Position numbers and translations under genes: made by a program | NCBI RefSeq assembly: GCF_025822245.1 | Contig: NZ_JACKTL010000043.1 | Span: 124,001 to 188,000, forward strand | Source of the DNA: Mycolicibacterium hodleri | GTDB lineage: Bacteria > Actinomycetota > Actinomycetes > Mycobacteriales > Mycobacteriaceae | Direction of reading: 5' to 3' | DNA: 64,000 bases | Shown: positions 45,897-54,389 of the stretch, one piece after another | Position numbering within the stretch: position 1 is the first letter of the stretch | Layout: each line of letters starts with the position of its first letter | The notes under the pieces: generated by a model | What the model saw: the letters and a program-made list of their open reading frames with translations, nothing else | Told to the model about the DNA's origin: nothing | Databases searched by the model: none

Positions 45897-46591
45897 GTGG
45901 AGGTCGGCTTGGCGTTCAAGTGGTTGTCGGCGATCCACTGGGCGGCCTTCTTGACCAGTCCGGACTGCGGATATCGCACGTGTGAGGTGAAGTCCTTGCC
46001 CAGGGAGCAGATCGGGTCGTTGGTGTTGCACATGTCGGCGGTCTTGGGCCCGTAGAGGGCGCTCAGCGTCGTCAAGGGCTGACCGAGGCGCGCCGACGGG
46101 TTGCCGAAGACGGCGACGGCGCTGATGTGGTCGGCCATCGCCGCCGGCAACGGAGCCTTGAAGCCGAGGCCGGTGATGGGGGACGTGGTGACGACGTCCA
46201 TGACCGCCGCACCTTGCGAGTAGCCGCCAAGGACGATCTTGGTCTTCGGGCAACTCTTGGCGGTCGCCTGCGCATGGGCGCTGGCGTCGTTGGCACCGTC
46301 GGCGACCCCGAGGAAGTCGTAGGACGCCGGGTACTTCACGGCGTAGGAACGGATCGACTTGCCCTTGACCAGCGGTTTGAGGGAATCCACCAGGGCCTGA
46401 CCGACGACGCCGATGCCCGGGGGCTCGTCGGTGCCACGGGCGAACACCACCTCGACGTCGGGGCAGTCGTCGGCGGCCGCGGCGGTCGGCGCGGTGATCA
46501 GCGTGCTGGCGGCCGTCGTGGTCGCCAGTGCGACGGCCGCGGCGACCACGGCCACCGCGCGCATCGCCCGCGAGGTCCCTTGCACGTACAC
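45893..46591 (-). CDS. Secreted cutinase family esterase
   Basis: A 232-residue cutinase-like serine esterase. A signal peptide (about 1-40, Ala/Val-rich, ending AAAA-DDCPD) precedes the hydrolase. The nucleophile elbow is VLGGYSQGAAVMD, with Asp in NTNDPICSLG and His in SHVRYPQSG; paired Cys in DDCPD, KSCPK, DMCNT and PICSL suggest two disulfides. Mycobacterial cutinase-like proteins act as lipases, phospholipases or mycolate esterases. The start is the GTG at 46591, with AAGGAG five bases upstream; the ATG at 46564 lacks such a site. The gap to 46853 is 261 bases and relatively AT-rich near 46640-46680, with no gene seen. Confidence 0.92.
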   Translation of the reverse strand: MYVQGTSRAMRAVAVVAAAVALATTTAASTLITAPTAAAADDCPDVEVVFARGTDEPPGIGVVGQALVDSLKPLVKGKSIRSYAVKYPASYDFLGVADGANDASAHAQATAKSCPKTKIVLGGYSQGAAVMDVVTTSPITGLGFKAPLPAAMADHISAVAVFGNPSARLGQPLTTLSALYGPKTADMCNTNDPICSLGKDFTSHVRYPQSGLVKKAAQWIADNHLNAKPTST

Positions 46592-46852
46592 GGCCGCTCC
46601 TTGACCTAGGTGGGTTGAGTCCGAGAATCCCTCAGCTCATACCCAATATTCACTCCCGTCACTCTGACAACAGAATATCGTGCACCTGAGTTCCCAGGCG
46701 GTTCGCAGCCGGCGGTGTTCGGTACCGGTTCGGCGTCGGATGTTCAGGTGGCGCTTGGCGAAGCGCGTTGTTTCGTTTGCGTGCGCCGTGGGCACCCCAC
46801 AGCGTCTCCGGGTCCGCGTCGAACACCCGGTACACAGAAGGGTGGCGCTCCG

Positions 46853-48259
46853 ATGACCGACCGTGCTTCCGCCGAAGACCAGACCGCACGCCCGGACTCA
46901 CCGGACGGCACCCTCGGCACCAGTCTCAAGCCACGCCACATCACCATGATCTCGATTGCCGGCGTCATCGGCGCCGGCCTCTTCGTGGGCTCGGCCAACG
47001 CCATCAAGGAGGCTGGGCCAGCGGTCCTCATCTCCTACTTCCTGGCGGGCACCCTCGTCGTGTTGGTGATGCGGATGCTGGGGGAGATGGCGACGGCCAA
47101 TCCCGACACCGGTTCGTTCTCGGTGTACTCGGACCGGGCGCTGGGTGGCTGGGCGGGCTTCTCCGTCGGCTGGCTGTACTGGTGGTTCTGGGTCCTGGTC
47201 ATCCCCGTCGAGGCCACCGCGGCGGCGGCCATCCTGTCGGATCTGATCGGCGCACCCCAATGGGTGTGGGCGCTTGCGGTCACGCTCCTCTTGACCGTGA
47301 CCAACCTCATCAGCGTCGGCAACTACGGTGAATTCGAGTTCTGGTTTGCCCTCATCAAGGTCGTCGCGATCATCGCGTTCATCGGCATCGGCGTTGCGGC
47401 GATCTTCGGGATCATCCCCGACTCCCAGGTCAGCGGGATCCACCAACTGTGGCAGCCAGACGGGTTCATGCCCAACGGGTTTGGGGCCGTCATCGCCGGA
47501 ATGCTCGTCACGATGTTCTCCTTCATGGGTACCGAGATCGTCACCATCGCGGCCGCCGAGTCGCCCGACCCGACCACCGGCATCAGCAAGGCCGTGAACT
47601 CGGTGATCTGGCGAATCTCGTTGTTCTACATTGGTTCCATCTTCGTGATCGTCGCCCTGATGCCCTACGACAAGCTCGACAACGGTTCGTACCAAACCAC
47701 TCTGGAGGCGATCGGGATCCCGGGTTCGAAGATCATCATGGACCTGGTCATCCTGACAGCGGTGGCGTCGTGCCTGAACTCGGCGCTGTACACCGCGTCT
47801 CGGATGTTGTTCTCGCTTGGTGATCGCAGGGACGCGCCCCGAGTCGTGCGCAAGTTGACCGGCAACGGCGTTCCGTGGGTCGCGGTGCTGGCGTCGATGG
47901 TGGTGGGGTTTCTGGCCGTCGTCGGCAACTACCTGCTACCGGAGAAGATCTTCGCCTACCTGCTGGCGACCAGTGGCGCGATCGCCCTGTTCGTCTACCT
48001 GGCCATCGCGGCCAGCCAGTTCGTCCTGGGCCGCGCCATGCGGGCCAAGGGCGAGGAGGCGCCGGTCAAGATGTGGCTGTTCCCCTACCTGACGGTCGTC
48101 GTGATGGTGGCCATCGTCGCGGTGTTGGTGCTCATGGCATTCGATCCCGACCAGCAGTCGGCGATCTTCCTGTCCCTGATCTCTGCCGTGTTCATCGTCG
48201 GTGCGGGAGTCGTCGTGCACCGGCGCCGTGGTCACCGGATGTCGGACTCCCGGCTCTAA
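46853..48259 (+). CDS. Amino acid permease (APC family, GabP-like)
   Basis: A 468-residue APC superfamily permease with twelve predicted transmembrane helices. The N-terminal motif SLKPRHITMISIAGVIGAGL (substrate carboxylate-binding GxGxG region) and the family segment SFMGTEIVTIAAAES in helix 6 are characteristic of the amino acid transporter group that includes GabP, AnsP and CycA. It is closest in look to GABA permeases, but the substrate cannot be fixed by eye. The start is the ATG at 46853 (MTDRASAEDQ) with a weak GAAGGG upstream. Its TAA overlaps the convergent SRPBCC gene stop by three bases. Confidence 0.9.
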   Translation: MTDRASAEDQTARPDSPDGTLGTSLKPRHITMISIAGVIGAGLFVGSANAIKEAGPAVLISYFLAGTLVVLVMRMLGEMATANPDTGSFSVYSDRALGGWAGFSVGWLYWWFWVLVIPVEATAAAAILSDLIGAPQWVWALAVTLLLTVTNLISVGNYGEFEFWFALIKVVAIIAFIGIGVAAIFGIIPDSQVSGIHQLWQPDGFMPNGFGAVIAGMLVTMFSFMGTEIVTIAAAESPDPTTGISKAVNSVIWRISLFYIGSIFVIVALMPYDKLDNGSYQTTLEAIGIPGSKIIMDLVILTAVASCLNSALYTASRMLFSLGDRRDAPRVVRKLTGNGVPWVAVLASMVVGFLAVVGNYLLPEKIFAYLLATSGAIALFVYLAIAASQFVLGRAMRAKGEEAPVKMWLFPYLTVVVMVAIVAVLVLMAFDPDQQSAIFLSLISAVFIVGAGVVVHRRRGHRMSDSRL

Positions 48260-48696
48260 CCCCTCTTGACCTTCAACACCCGGGCACGCAGGCCGTCCGT
48301 GGCGGTCTCCAGAAGGCCCTTCGCGCCACGTTTGATCAGGAACGAGGGTAGGGGGACGATCGGGTCGACCGTGATGTCGAACCTGACGTGGGTGGAGTCG
48401 CCGACGGGCGTCAGGGTGTAGCGCGCCTCTTGCGCCCGTTGCTGTTGCGCGCTGATCAACGACCACCCGACACCGTCGGGATGGACGACGTGGGCGAGCT
48501 CCTGTTCGTCACTGACGCCGACGATCTTGACCACCTGGCGGGTCCGGCTCGGTCGGCCGTCCGCGTCGCGTTCGAGCACCTCGACCTCCTGATGGGCCGG
48601 CGACCATTCCGGCAGGGTTTCGATGTCGAGCAACACCTCGAGGATCTCCTCCGGTGTTGCCTCGATGGTGATTTCACGCGATTCGTTGACGGCCAC
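48256..48696 (-). CDS. SRPBCC family (polyketide cyclase/dehydrase-like) protein
   Basis: A 146-residue START/Bet v1-like lipid-pocket protein. The opening VAVNESREITIEATPEEILE and the segment LPEWSPAHQEVEVLERDADG are very like the mycobacterial cyclase/dehydrase family. Members bind hydrophobic ligands, and none has a well-proven reaction. The GTG at 48696 is chosen from family starts; a GTG at 48714 is possible. It is convergent with the permease gene. Confidence 0.84.
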   Translation of the reverse strand: MAVNESREITIEATPEEILEVLLDIETLPEWSPAHQEVEVLERDADGRPSRTRQVVKIVGVSDEQELAHVVHPDGVGWSLISAQQQRAQEARYTLTPVGDSTHVRFDITVDPIVPLPSFLIKRGAKGLLETATDGLRARVLKVKRG

Positions 48697-48761
48697 GAGG
48701 GAAACGTAGCTCACATCCGGACGAATGTTTCGGCCACATTGCCCGGTGGTACCCAGCCGCC

Positions 48762-49235
48762 ATGAGAAAGCACTTCCTGACTCAGATCATCGTTGCCGGC
48801 GCCGGAATGTCGGCGATTGCGTTCGCCCCCCTGGCCGGAGCCAACCCGCCGCCGCCGTGCGGTGTCGAAGGCACGCCGGCCTGCGCTGTCGCGGGTCCCG
48901 ACGGCGCCGCCGCCGGTGCACCGGGCACCGGGGCGACGGCTGGGCCCGATGGTGCGTCGGCCTTGGCGCCTGGCACCGGAGCCACCGCGGGCCCCGACGG
49001 TGCGGGTGCGACCGTTCCCGGTGCCGGGGCGCAAGCGGGACCCGACGGGGCCGGAGCGGTGGTGCCAGGTGCGGGCGTCCAGGCCGGACCCGACGGAACC
49101 GCGGCCACCGTGCCCGGCGCAGGAGCGTCGACCAATCCCGGTGGCGCCAGCGTGTACGTGCCCGGCGGGAGTGCCAGCGCCGATCGCGGTGGTGCGAACT
49201 TCTGCGTACCCAACTTCTGCGCCAACGCGGGGTAA
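48762..49235 (+). CDS. Secreted protein with 16-residue Gly/Pro/Ala tandem repeats
   Basis: A 157-residue exported protein. A signal peptide (residues 1-27, ending AGA-NPPPP) is followed by a Cys pair (PCGVEGTPAC). Then come six 16-residue repeats (45-140) with consensus GPDGAxAxVPGAGAxA, ending in a divergent unit with FCVPNFC. The repeats drift toward the C-terminus, where GPDG becomes NPGG and DRGG. The composition is elastin/collagen-like and almost free of charge apart from one Asp per unit. Four Cys at the ends may form disulfides that bracket the repeat. The function is unknown. A strong hairpin terminator follows. Confidence 0.8.
   Translation: MRKHFLTQIIVAGAGMSAIAFAPLAGANPPPPCGVEGTPACAVAGPDGAAAGAPGTGATAGPDGASALAPGTGATAGPDGAGATVPGAGAQAGPDGAGAVVPGAGVQAGPDGTAATVPGAGASTNPGGASVYVPGGSASADRGGANFCVPNFCANAG
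48894..49181 (+). repeat. Six tandem 48-bp coding repeats
   Basis: Six 48-base units encode the 16-residue repeat of the secreted protein at 48762-49235. The first four encode GPDGA at their starts and are most alike; the last two are degenerate. They are in frame and show no spacer-like variation, so this is not a CRISPR array. Confidence 0.8.
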
Positions 49236-49258
49236 CCACACCCGCTGCTAGTTCCCCG

Positions 49259-49296
49259 AGACCCCCGAGCGCGATCGTCGATCGCCTCGGGGGTCT
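49259..49296 (+). terminator. Strong hairpin terminator after the repeat protein
   Basis: AGACCCCCGAG pairs with CTCGGGGGTCT (11 bp). Inside it GCGATC pairs with GATCGC around a 3-base loop, with one bulged C. It starts 24 bases after the stop of the repeat protein gene and is followed by TCGCG rather than a T-run. Confidence 0.75.
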
Positions 49297-49324
49297 TCGC
49301 GTGCCGGCACACCCGCGAGACCGG

Positions 49325-49393
49325 ACAAGTCACCAGTTGTTGACATAGCCCCCGGCGTCACCTACGGTCACAAGTCATCAGTCGTTGACATGG
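49325..49393 (+). promoter_or_regulatory. Tandem operator-like repeats and promoter of the mmpL-PKS operon
   Basis: Two 24-base direct copies (49325-49348 and 49370-49393), beginning ACAAGTCA and containing GTTGACAT, share 21 positions and start 45 bases apart. Each holds an imperfect palindrome of GTCA and TGAC half-sites. A promoter TTGACA (49340-49345), 17 bases, TACGGT (49363-49368) runs between them. Copy 1 therefore covers the -35 region and copy 2 the start of transcription. This is a repressor layout; no regulator gene is adjacent. Confidence 0.6.
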
Positions 49394-49413
49394 TGCACCG
49401 TGAGGAGTCGACC

Positions 49414-51720
49414 GTGACGCAACCGAGCTCGGGACGTTCGTTCCTGCACGAGATCGCCCGCATGGCCATCGCCGCCCCGCGTCGCGTCGTCACGATCGCG
49501 GCGGTGGTGACGATCGCCGCCGCCATCGTCGGCATACCGGTTGCCAACACGCTGTGCGCCTGCGGTTTCGAGGACCCGACGTCCGAGTCGGCGAAGGCCA
49601 CGGCGCTGCTGACCGACACGTTCGGTCAGGGCGACGTGCAGATGATCTTCGTCGTCTCCGACCCCCGCGGGTACGGCAGCGACGCCGCGCGCGCCACCGG
49701 CCTAGGCATCGTCGACCAACTCAAGCGCTCGCCCGACGTGACCACCGTGGCGTCGGCGTGGACGGCGCCCGCGGGGGCGACCGCCGGACTGGTCAGTGAG
49801 GATCGGCGGTCCGGTCTGGTCGTCGCCGGAGTGTCGGGTGACGGCAACGCCGCCCAGGCGAACGCCAAGGCGCTGTCGGATCTACTCGCCCACGACCGCG
49901 ACGGCGTCACCGTCCGATCCGGCGGAGCGGCAATGCTCAACGTGCAGATCACCGGACAGTCGCAACACGACCTGATGGTGATGGAGTCGCTGGCGATACC
50001 GTTGAGCTTCCTCGTGCTGGTGTGGGTGTTCGGCGGACTGCTGGCGGCCGCGGTCCCGATTGCCGTCGGCGCCATGGCGGTTCTCGGCGCGCTCGCCGTG
50101 CTTCGTGGCGTGACCCTCTTCACCGACGTGTCGATCTTCGCTCTGAACCTCAGTGCCGCACTGGGTTTGGCGCTCGCCATCGACTACACGCTGTTGATGA
50201 TCAGCCGGTACCGCGACGAGCTCGCCGACGGTTCGCCCCGCGACGAGGCGCTGGTGCGGACCATGGGGACGGCAGGCCGCACGGTGCTGTTCTCGGCGAC
50301 CATCGTCGCGCTGTCGATGGCCATGATGGCCCTGTTCCCGATGCACTTCCTCAAGTCGTTTGCCTACGCGGGAGTCGCGACCGTCGCCTTCGCCGCGGTA
50401 GCCGCCCTCGTCGTCACCCCCGCGGTGATCGTGTTGCTCGGAGATCGACTGGACGCTTTGAGGATTCGCGGGCCGTTCCGACGCTCCGTCGCGGCACACC
50501 GCCCCGTCGCGCAGCCGTTCCTGTATCGATGGACCAAGGCGGTGATGCGACACGCCGTGCCTATCGCCGTCGCCGTCGTCGGGGTCATGCTGCTGCTCGG
50601 CGCACCCTTCCTCGGGGTCAAGTGGGGCTTCCCCGACGACAGGGTGCTGCCGCCGTCGGCGTCGGCGCACCAGGTCGGCGATCAACTGCGCGACGAGTTC
50701 GCCGACGACTCGGCCACCGCGGTCACCGTCGTCATACCCGAGGCGGAGGACCTCGCTCCCCGCGAGTTCACCCGCTACGCCGCCGACCTTGCCCGCGTGC
50801 CGGACGTGACCGCCGTGACGCCACCGACTCAGGTCGACGGGAGCGCCTTCCTGACCGTGTTCAGCTCGGCGCCGCTGTTCTCCGACCGTTCCCAGGCTCA
50901 GCTGGACCACTTGCACGCGGTGAGCGGCCCAGGCGGCCACGAAGTGCTGTTCACCGGCACCGCCCAGGTCAACGCCGACAGCGTGCACGCCATCACGTCT
51001 CGGCTTCCCCTGGTACTGGGACTCATCGCGGCGATCATGTTCGTGGTGCTGTTCTTGCTCACCGGCAGTGTCGCGATTCCGCTGAAGGCGTTGCTGCTCA
51101 ACGCATTGTCGCTGACGGCCGCCTTCGGTGCGATGGTGTGGATCTTTCAGGACGGGCACCTCGGCGGCCTCGGCACGACCACCACCGGCACCCTCGTCGC
51201 CAACATCCCCGTGTTGTTGTTCTGCATCGCCTTTGGCCTGTCGATGGACTACGAGGTGTTCCTCGTGTCGCGCATTCGCGAGTTCTGGCTGGCGTCGGGC
51301 GGCACCGGTGACACTCGAGCCGAGGGAACCGCGCGGGCCAGGAGCGACGAGAGCGTGGCCCTCGGCATCGCCCGCACCGGCCGGGTCGTCACCGCCGCGG
51401 CGGTCGTCATGTCCATCTCGTTCGCCGCGCTCGTCGCCGCCGAGGTGTCCTTCATGCGGATGTTCGGGCTGGGTCTCACCCTCGCCGTCCTCGCCGACGC
51501 GACTCTGGTGCGGATGGTGTTGATGCCGGCCTTCATGCGCGTGATGGGGGCGTGGAACTGGTGGGCGCCGCGATGGCTGACCCGGCTGCACGACCGCTTC
51601 GGACTCGACGACGGCGACGGCGCCGCGGCGTCGCACTCACCCAGGCACACCGGAGCGACCACCGTCGCCAGCTCCGATCACCAAACCCGTGAACCATTCG
51701 GTCCCGGGTGTCGTATCTAG
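49414..51720 (+). CDS. MmpL/RND family lipid transporter
   Basis: A 768-residue MMPL-domain transporter with two repeats of about six transmembrane helices: one helix then a periplasmic loop, twice. The proton-relay type motif SAALGLALAIDYTLLMISRYRD is in the first half, and FCIAFGLSMDYEVFLVSRIREF in the second. The extracytoplasmic loops are shorter than in MmpL3. MmpL proteins export lipids and polyketides. The start is the GTG at 49414, with GAGGAG six bases upstream. The type III polyketide synthase starts 16 bases after its stop, so it probably exports the product of that operon. Confidence 0.92.
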   Translation: MTQPSSGRSFLHEIARMAIAAPRRVVTIAAVVTIAAAIVGIPVANTLCACGFEDPTSESAKATALLTDTFGQGDVQMIFVVSDPRGYGSDAARATGLGIVDQLKRSPDVTTVASAWTAPAGATAGLVSEDRRSGLVVAGVSGDGNAAQANAKALSDLLAHDRDGVTVRSGGAAMLNVQITGQSQHDLMVMESLAIPLSFLVLVWVFGGLLAAAVPIAVGAMAVLGALAVLRGVTLFTDVSIFALNLSAALGLALAIDYTLLMISRYRDELADGSPRDEALVRTMGTAGRTVLFSATIVALSMAMMALFPMHFLKSFAYAGVATVAFAAVAALVVTPAVIVLLGDRLDALRIRGPFRRSVAAHRPVAQPFLYRWTKAVMRHAVPIAVAVVGVMLLLGAPFLGVKWGFPDDRVLPPSASAHQVGDQLRDEFADDSATAVTVVIPEAEDLAPREFTRYAADLARVPDVTAVTPPTQVDGSAFLTVFSSAPLFSDRSQAQLDHLHAVSGPGGHEVLFTGTAQVNADSVHAITSRLPLVLGLIAAIMFVVLFLLTGSVAIPLKALLLNALSLTAAFGAMVWIFQDGHLGGLGTTTTGTLVANIPVLLFCIAFGLSMDYEVFLVSRIREFWLASGGTGDTRAEGTARARSDESVALGIARTGRVVTAAAVVMSISFAALVAAEVSFMRMFGLGLTLAVLADATLVRMVLMPAFMRVMGAWNWWAPRWLTRLHDRFGLDDGDGAAASHSPRHTGATTVASSDHQTREPFGPGCRI

Positions 51721-51736
51721 GAAGAAGGAGGGCGCC

Positions 51737-52795
51737 ATGACTGTGATCGCCGCCGTACGGGGAGAGCTCCCACCCAACCGCTACACGCAGGCCGAGGTGA
51801 CCGAGGCGCTGTTGGCCATTCCCGGTTATGCGGAATACGCCGAGCCCATCAGAAAGCTGCATCGCAGCGCGAAGGTCGACGGCAGACACATGGTCCTGCC
51901 TCTGGAGGAGTACGCCGCGCTCGACGACTTCGGCAAGGCCAACGACGTCTTCATCGAACATGCCGTCGAGCTCGGGTGTGCCGCGGTGCTGGGAGCGCTC
52001 GAGGACGCCGGCCTGCAGCCGTCGGACGTCGACGTCATCTACTCGACGACTGTCACCGGCCTCGCGGTCCCGACACTCGAGGCCCGCATCGCCGCCCGCA
52101 TCGGCCTTCGGCCCGACGTCCGACGGGTGCCGATGTTCGGCCTGGGCTGCGTCGCAGGGGCGGCAGGCGTGGCGCGCCTGCACGACTACCTTCGTGGCGC
52201 ACCCGACGCCGTCGCCGTCCTGGTCGCGGTGGAGCTGTGCTCGCTGGTGCCCAAGCGCGATCCGTCGATGGCGACCGTCGTGGGCAGCAGTTTGTTCGGC
52301 GACGGAGCAGCCGCCGTCGTCGCCGTGGGCGACCGCCGCGCGGAGGGCATGACACCGTCCGGTCCGGAGGTGGTCGACTCGCGCAGTCACCTGTATCCCG
52401 ACTCGCAACGCACGATGGGGTGGGACGTCGACTCCAGCGGTTTCCGCCTGGTGCTCTCGCCCGACGTCCCGCAGGTGGTCGAACGTTACCTCGGGGACGA
52501 CGTCACCAACTTCCTTGCCGCACATGACAAGACGATCGACGACATCGGCACGTGGGTGAGCCACCCCGGCGGCCCCAAGGTCATCGAGGCCATCACCGCC
52601 ACCCTGGGCCTCTCCGACGACGCGCTGGAGCTGACGTGGCGCTCACTGGCGGAGGTGGGCAACCTGTCCTCGGCGTCGGTACTCCACGTGCTGCGCGACA
52701 CCATCGCCAAACGGCCCGAGCCGGGTACCTCCGGTCTGATGATGGCCATGGGTCCGGGCTTCTGCTCGGAGCTCGTCCTGCTCCGGTGGCGGTGA
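51737..52795 (+). CDS. Type III polyketide synthase (chalcone synthase-like)
   Basis: A 352-residue type III PKS. The catalytic triad is complete: Cys138 (FGLGCVAGAAG), His276 (WVSHPGGPK) and Asn309 (VGNLSSASV). Length and motifs match mycobacterial Pks11/Pks18-like enzymes, which condense a long-chain acyl-CoA starter with malonyl units into alkylpyrones or alkylresorcinols. GAAGGAGGG lies five bases before the ATG at 51737. It is followed after 4 bases by a membrane methyltransferase and then a flavoprotein, the same order as srsA-srsB-srsC of Streptomyces griseus. Confidence 0.95.
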   Translation: MTVIAAVRGELPPNRYTQAEVTEALLAIPGYAEYAEPIRKLHRSAKVDGRHMVLPLEEYAALDDFGKANDVFIEHAVELGCAAVLGALEDAGLQPSDVDVIYSTTVTGLAVPTLEARIAARIGLRPDVRRVPMFGLGCVAGAAGVARLHDYLRGAPDAVAVLVAVELCSLVPKRDPSMATVVGSSLFGDGAAAVVAVGDRRAEGMTPSGPEVVDSRSHLYPDSQRTMGWDVDSSGFRLVLSPDVPQVVERYLGDDVTNFLAAHDKTIDDIGTWVSHPGGPKVIEAITATLGLSDDALELTWRSLAEVGNLSSASVLHVLRDTIAKRPEPGTSGLMMAMGPGFCSELVLLRWR

Positions 52796-52799
52796 CGCG

Positions 52800-53309
52800 A
52801 TGACGTGGTACGTACTTCTGATCGTCGTCATCGCGCTCGAGCGGATAGCCGAACTCGTCGTCTCCAACCGCAATTGGGCCTGGAGCAAGGCCAGGGGCGG
52901 CACCGAGTTCGGGGCCGAGCACTATCCCGTGATGGTCGTCCTGCACGTCGGACTCTTGGTGGGGTGCCTGGTCGAGCCGCTGGTTCTGCATCGGCCGTTC
53001 ATCCCCGCGCTGGGGTGGCCGATGCTGGCCGTCGTGGTTGCGGCCCAGGTGTTGCGGTGGTGGTGCATCACCACCCTGGGGTCGCAGTGGAACACCCGGG
53101 TGATCGTGGTCCCGGGAGCCGACCGCGTCACCGGCGGCCCGTATCGCCTGATCCCGCACCCCAACTACGTGGCGGTCGTGGTGGAGGGCGTCGCACTGCC
53201 GCTGGTGCACGGGTCCTGGATCACCGCGGTGGTCTTCACCGTCCTCAACGCGGCGCTGCTGCGGACGCGGATCAAGGTGGAGAACACCGCGCTGGCGAGC
53301 CTGTCGTGA
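52800..53309 (+). CDS. Isoprenylcysteine carboxyl methyltransferase-like membrane methyltransferase (SrsB-like)
   Basis: A 169-residue ICMT/PEMT-family membrane protein with four or five hydrophobic segments. The SAM-binding family motif is GPYRLIPHPNYVAVVVEG, followed by the C-terminal conserved Glu in RTRIKVENTAL. In the srsABC operon the equivalent protein O-methylates alkylresorcinols; the same substrate type is inferred here from gene order. It begins four bases after the PKS stop and its TGA overlaps the next GTG start (GTGA). Confidence 0.9.
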   Translation: MTWYVLLIVVIALERIAELVVSNRNWAWSKARGGTEFGAEHYPVMVVLHVGLLVGCLVEPLVLHRPFIPALGWPMLAVVVAAQVLRWWCITTLGSQWNTRVIVVPGADRVTGGPYRLIPHPNYVAVVVEGVALPLVHGSWITAVVFTVLNAALLRTRIKVENTALASLS

Positions 53310-54322
53310 TCGATTTGCTGGTCGGCGGGGGCGGCCCCGCCGGGCTGGCCACGGCGCTGTACGCCGCCCGGGCCGGGCTGGAGGTCGTGGTGGTGGAGCG
53401 GCGCCGCGGCGATCTCGACAAGGCCTGCGGCGAGGGCATGATGCCGCACACGCTGGCGCACCTGGCGCATCTCGGTGTCGACCCCAAGGGGCGCGAACTC
53501 CGGGGGATCAGCTACTTCGGTGGCGGCCGCCAGGTCGACGCGACCTTCCGGGCGGGCCACGGGCGTGGCGTGCGCAGGACCGTGCTGCACGCCGCCCTGC
53601 GGGATGCTGCCGACGACGCCGGGGTGCGGTTCGTCCACGAGGACGTGGGTCCGGTGACGCAGGACGACTCGTCGGTCCGCGTCGGGAATCTCGAGGCCCG
53701 GTATCTGGCGGCGGCCGACGGGTTGCACTCGCCCATCCGACGAGCCCTCGGCCTGGACGCGGCGAGCCCGGGGCCGCGCCGGTGGGGGATCCGACGTCAC
53801 GTCGAGATTGCGCCGTGGACGGACTCCGTCGAGGTGCATTGGTCCGCCGGCGCCGAGGCCTACGTGACACCGGTGGCTGACGACTGCGTCGGCATCGCGA
53901 TCCTCAGTTCCACCCGCGGCGGATTCGACAGCCACTTCGAGGAATTCCCGACGTTGCGGGAGCGGGTGCTCGGCCACGCCCATGGGTCCGACCGGGCGGC
54001 GGGGCCGCTGCGCCAGACCGCCCGCAGCCAGACGGCGGGCCGGGTGATGCTGGTGGGCGACGCGGCCGGCTACGTCGACGCGCTGACGGGTGAGGGAATG
54101 GGGCTCGCCTTCGGTGCCGCACGGGAATTGGTGGACTGTGTGGTGGCCGACCGGCCCGGTGACTACGACCGACGGTGGCGGCGGGTGACGCGGCGCTACC
54201 GGCTGCTGACGGCGGGGCTGGTGCGCGCCGGCGGCGTCGGGCCCGTCAGGGCGCGCATCGTGCCCGCGGCGACGGCCCTGCCGCGCGTGTTCGCCATGGC
54301 GGTCAACCAGCTCGCGTACTGA
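53306..54322 (+). CDS. FAD-dependent oxidoreductase (SrsC-like hydroxylase/geranylgeranyl reductase family)
   Basis: A 338-residue flavoprotein monooxygenase-type protein. N-terminal FAD fold LLVGGGGPAGLATALYAARA, a motif ACGEGMMPHTLAHL typical of the geranylgeranyl reductase/hydroxylase group, and the second FAD motif VMLVGDAAGYVDALTGEGM. It is coupled by GTGA to the methyltransferase. By analogy with SrsC it should hydroxylate a methylated phenolic lipid toward a quinone; that reaction is inferred. It is last in the operon, and tpx starts 67 bases later. Confidence 0.9.
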   Translation: MIDLLVGGGGPAGLATALYAARAGLEVVVVERRRGDLDKACGEGMMPHTLAHLAHLGVDPKGRELRGISYFGGGRQVDATFRAGHGRGVRRTVLHAALRDAADDAGVRFVHEDVGPVTQDDSSVRVGNLEARYLAAADGLHSPIRRALGLDAASPGPRRWGIRRHVEIAPWTDSVEVHWSAGAEAYVTPVADDCVGIAILSSTRGGFDSHFEEFPTLRERVLGHAHGSDRAAGPLRQTARSQTAGRVMLVGDAAGYVDALTGEGMGLAFGAARELVDCVVADRPGDYDRRWRRVTRRYRLLTAGLVRAGGVGPVRARIVPAATALPRVFAMAVNQLAY

Positions 54323-54389
54323 CCGGGGTGATGCCGCCGAGCGCCTACCCAACCCCACGGGTTCGCGCCGGACTTGGCAGACTGTCCCC

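Noticed and set aside
46592..46852. Riboswitch or small RNA in the leader of the amino acid permease
   Set aside because: The region is somewhat AT-rich near 46640-46680, but no conserved aptamer motif or stable long hairpin was found by eye.
48894..49181. Possible CRISPR array
   Set aside because: The 48-base units are contiguous, in frame and coding, with no unique spacers; no cas gene is present.
48782..49333. Minus-strand 183-codon frame with regular Pro/Ala repeats
   Set aside because: It is the antisense reading of the 48-bp coding repeats. The plus-strand frame has the signal peptide and sensible start.
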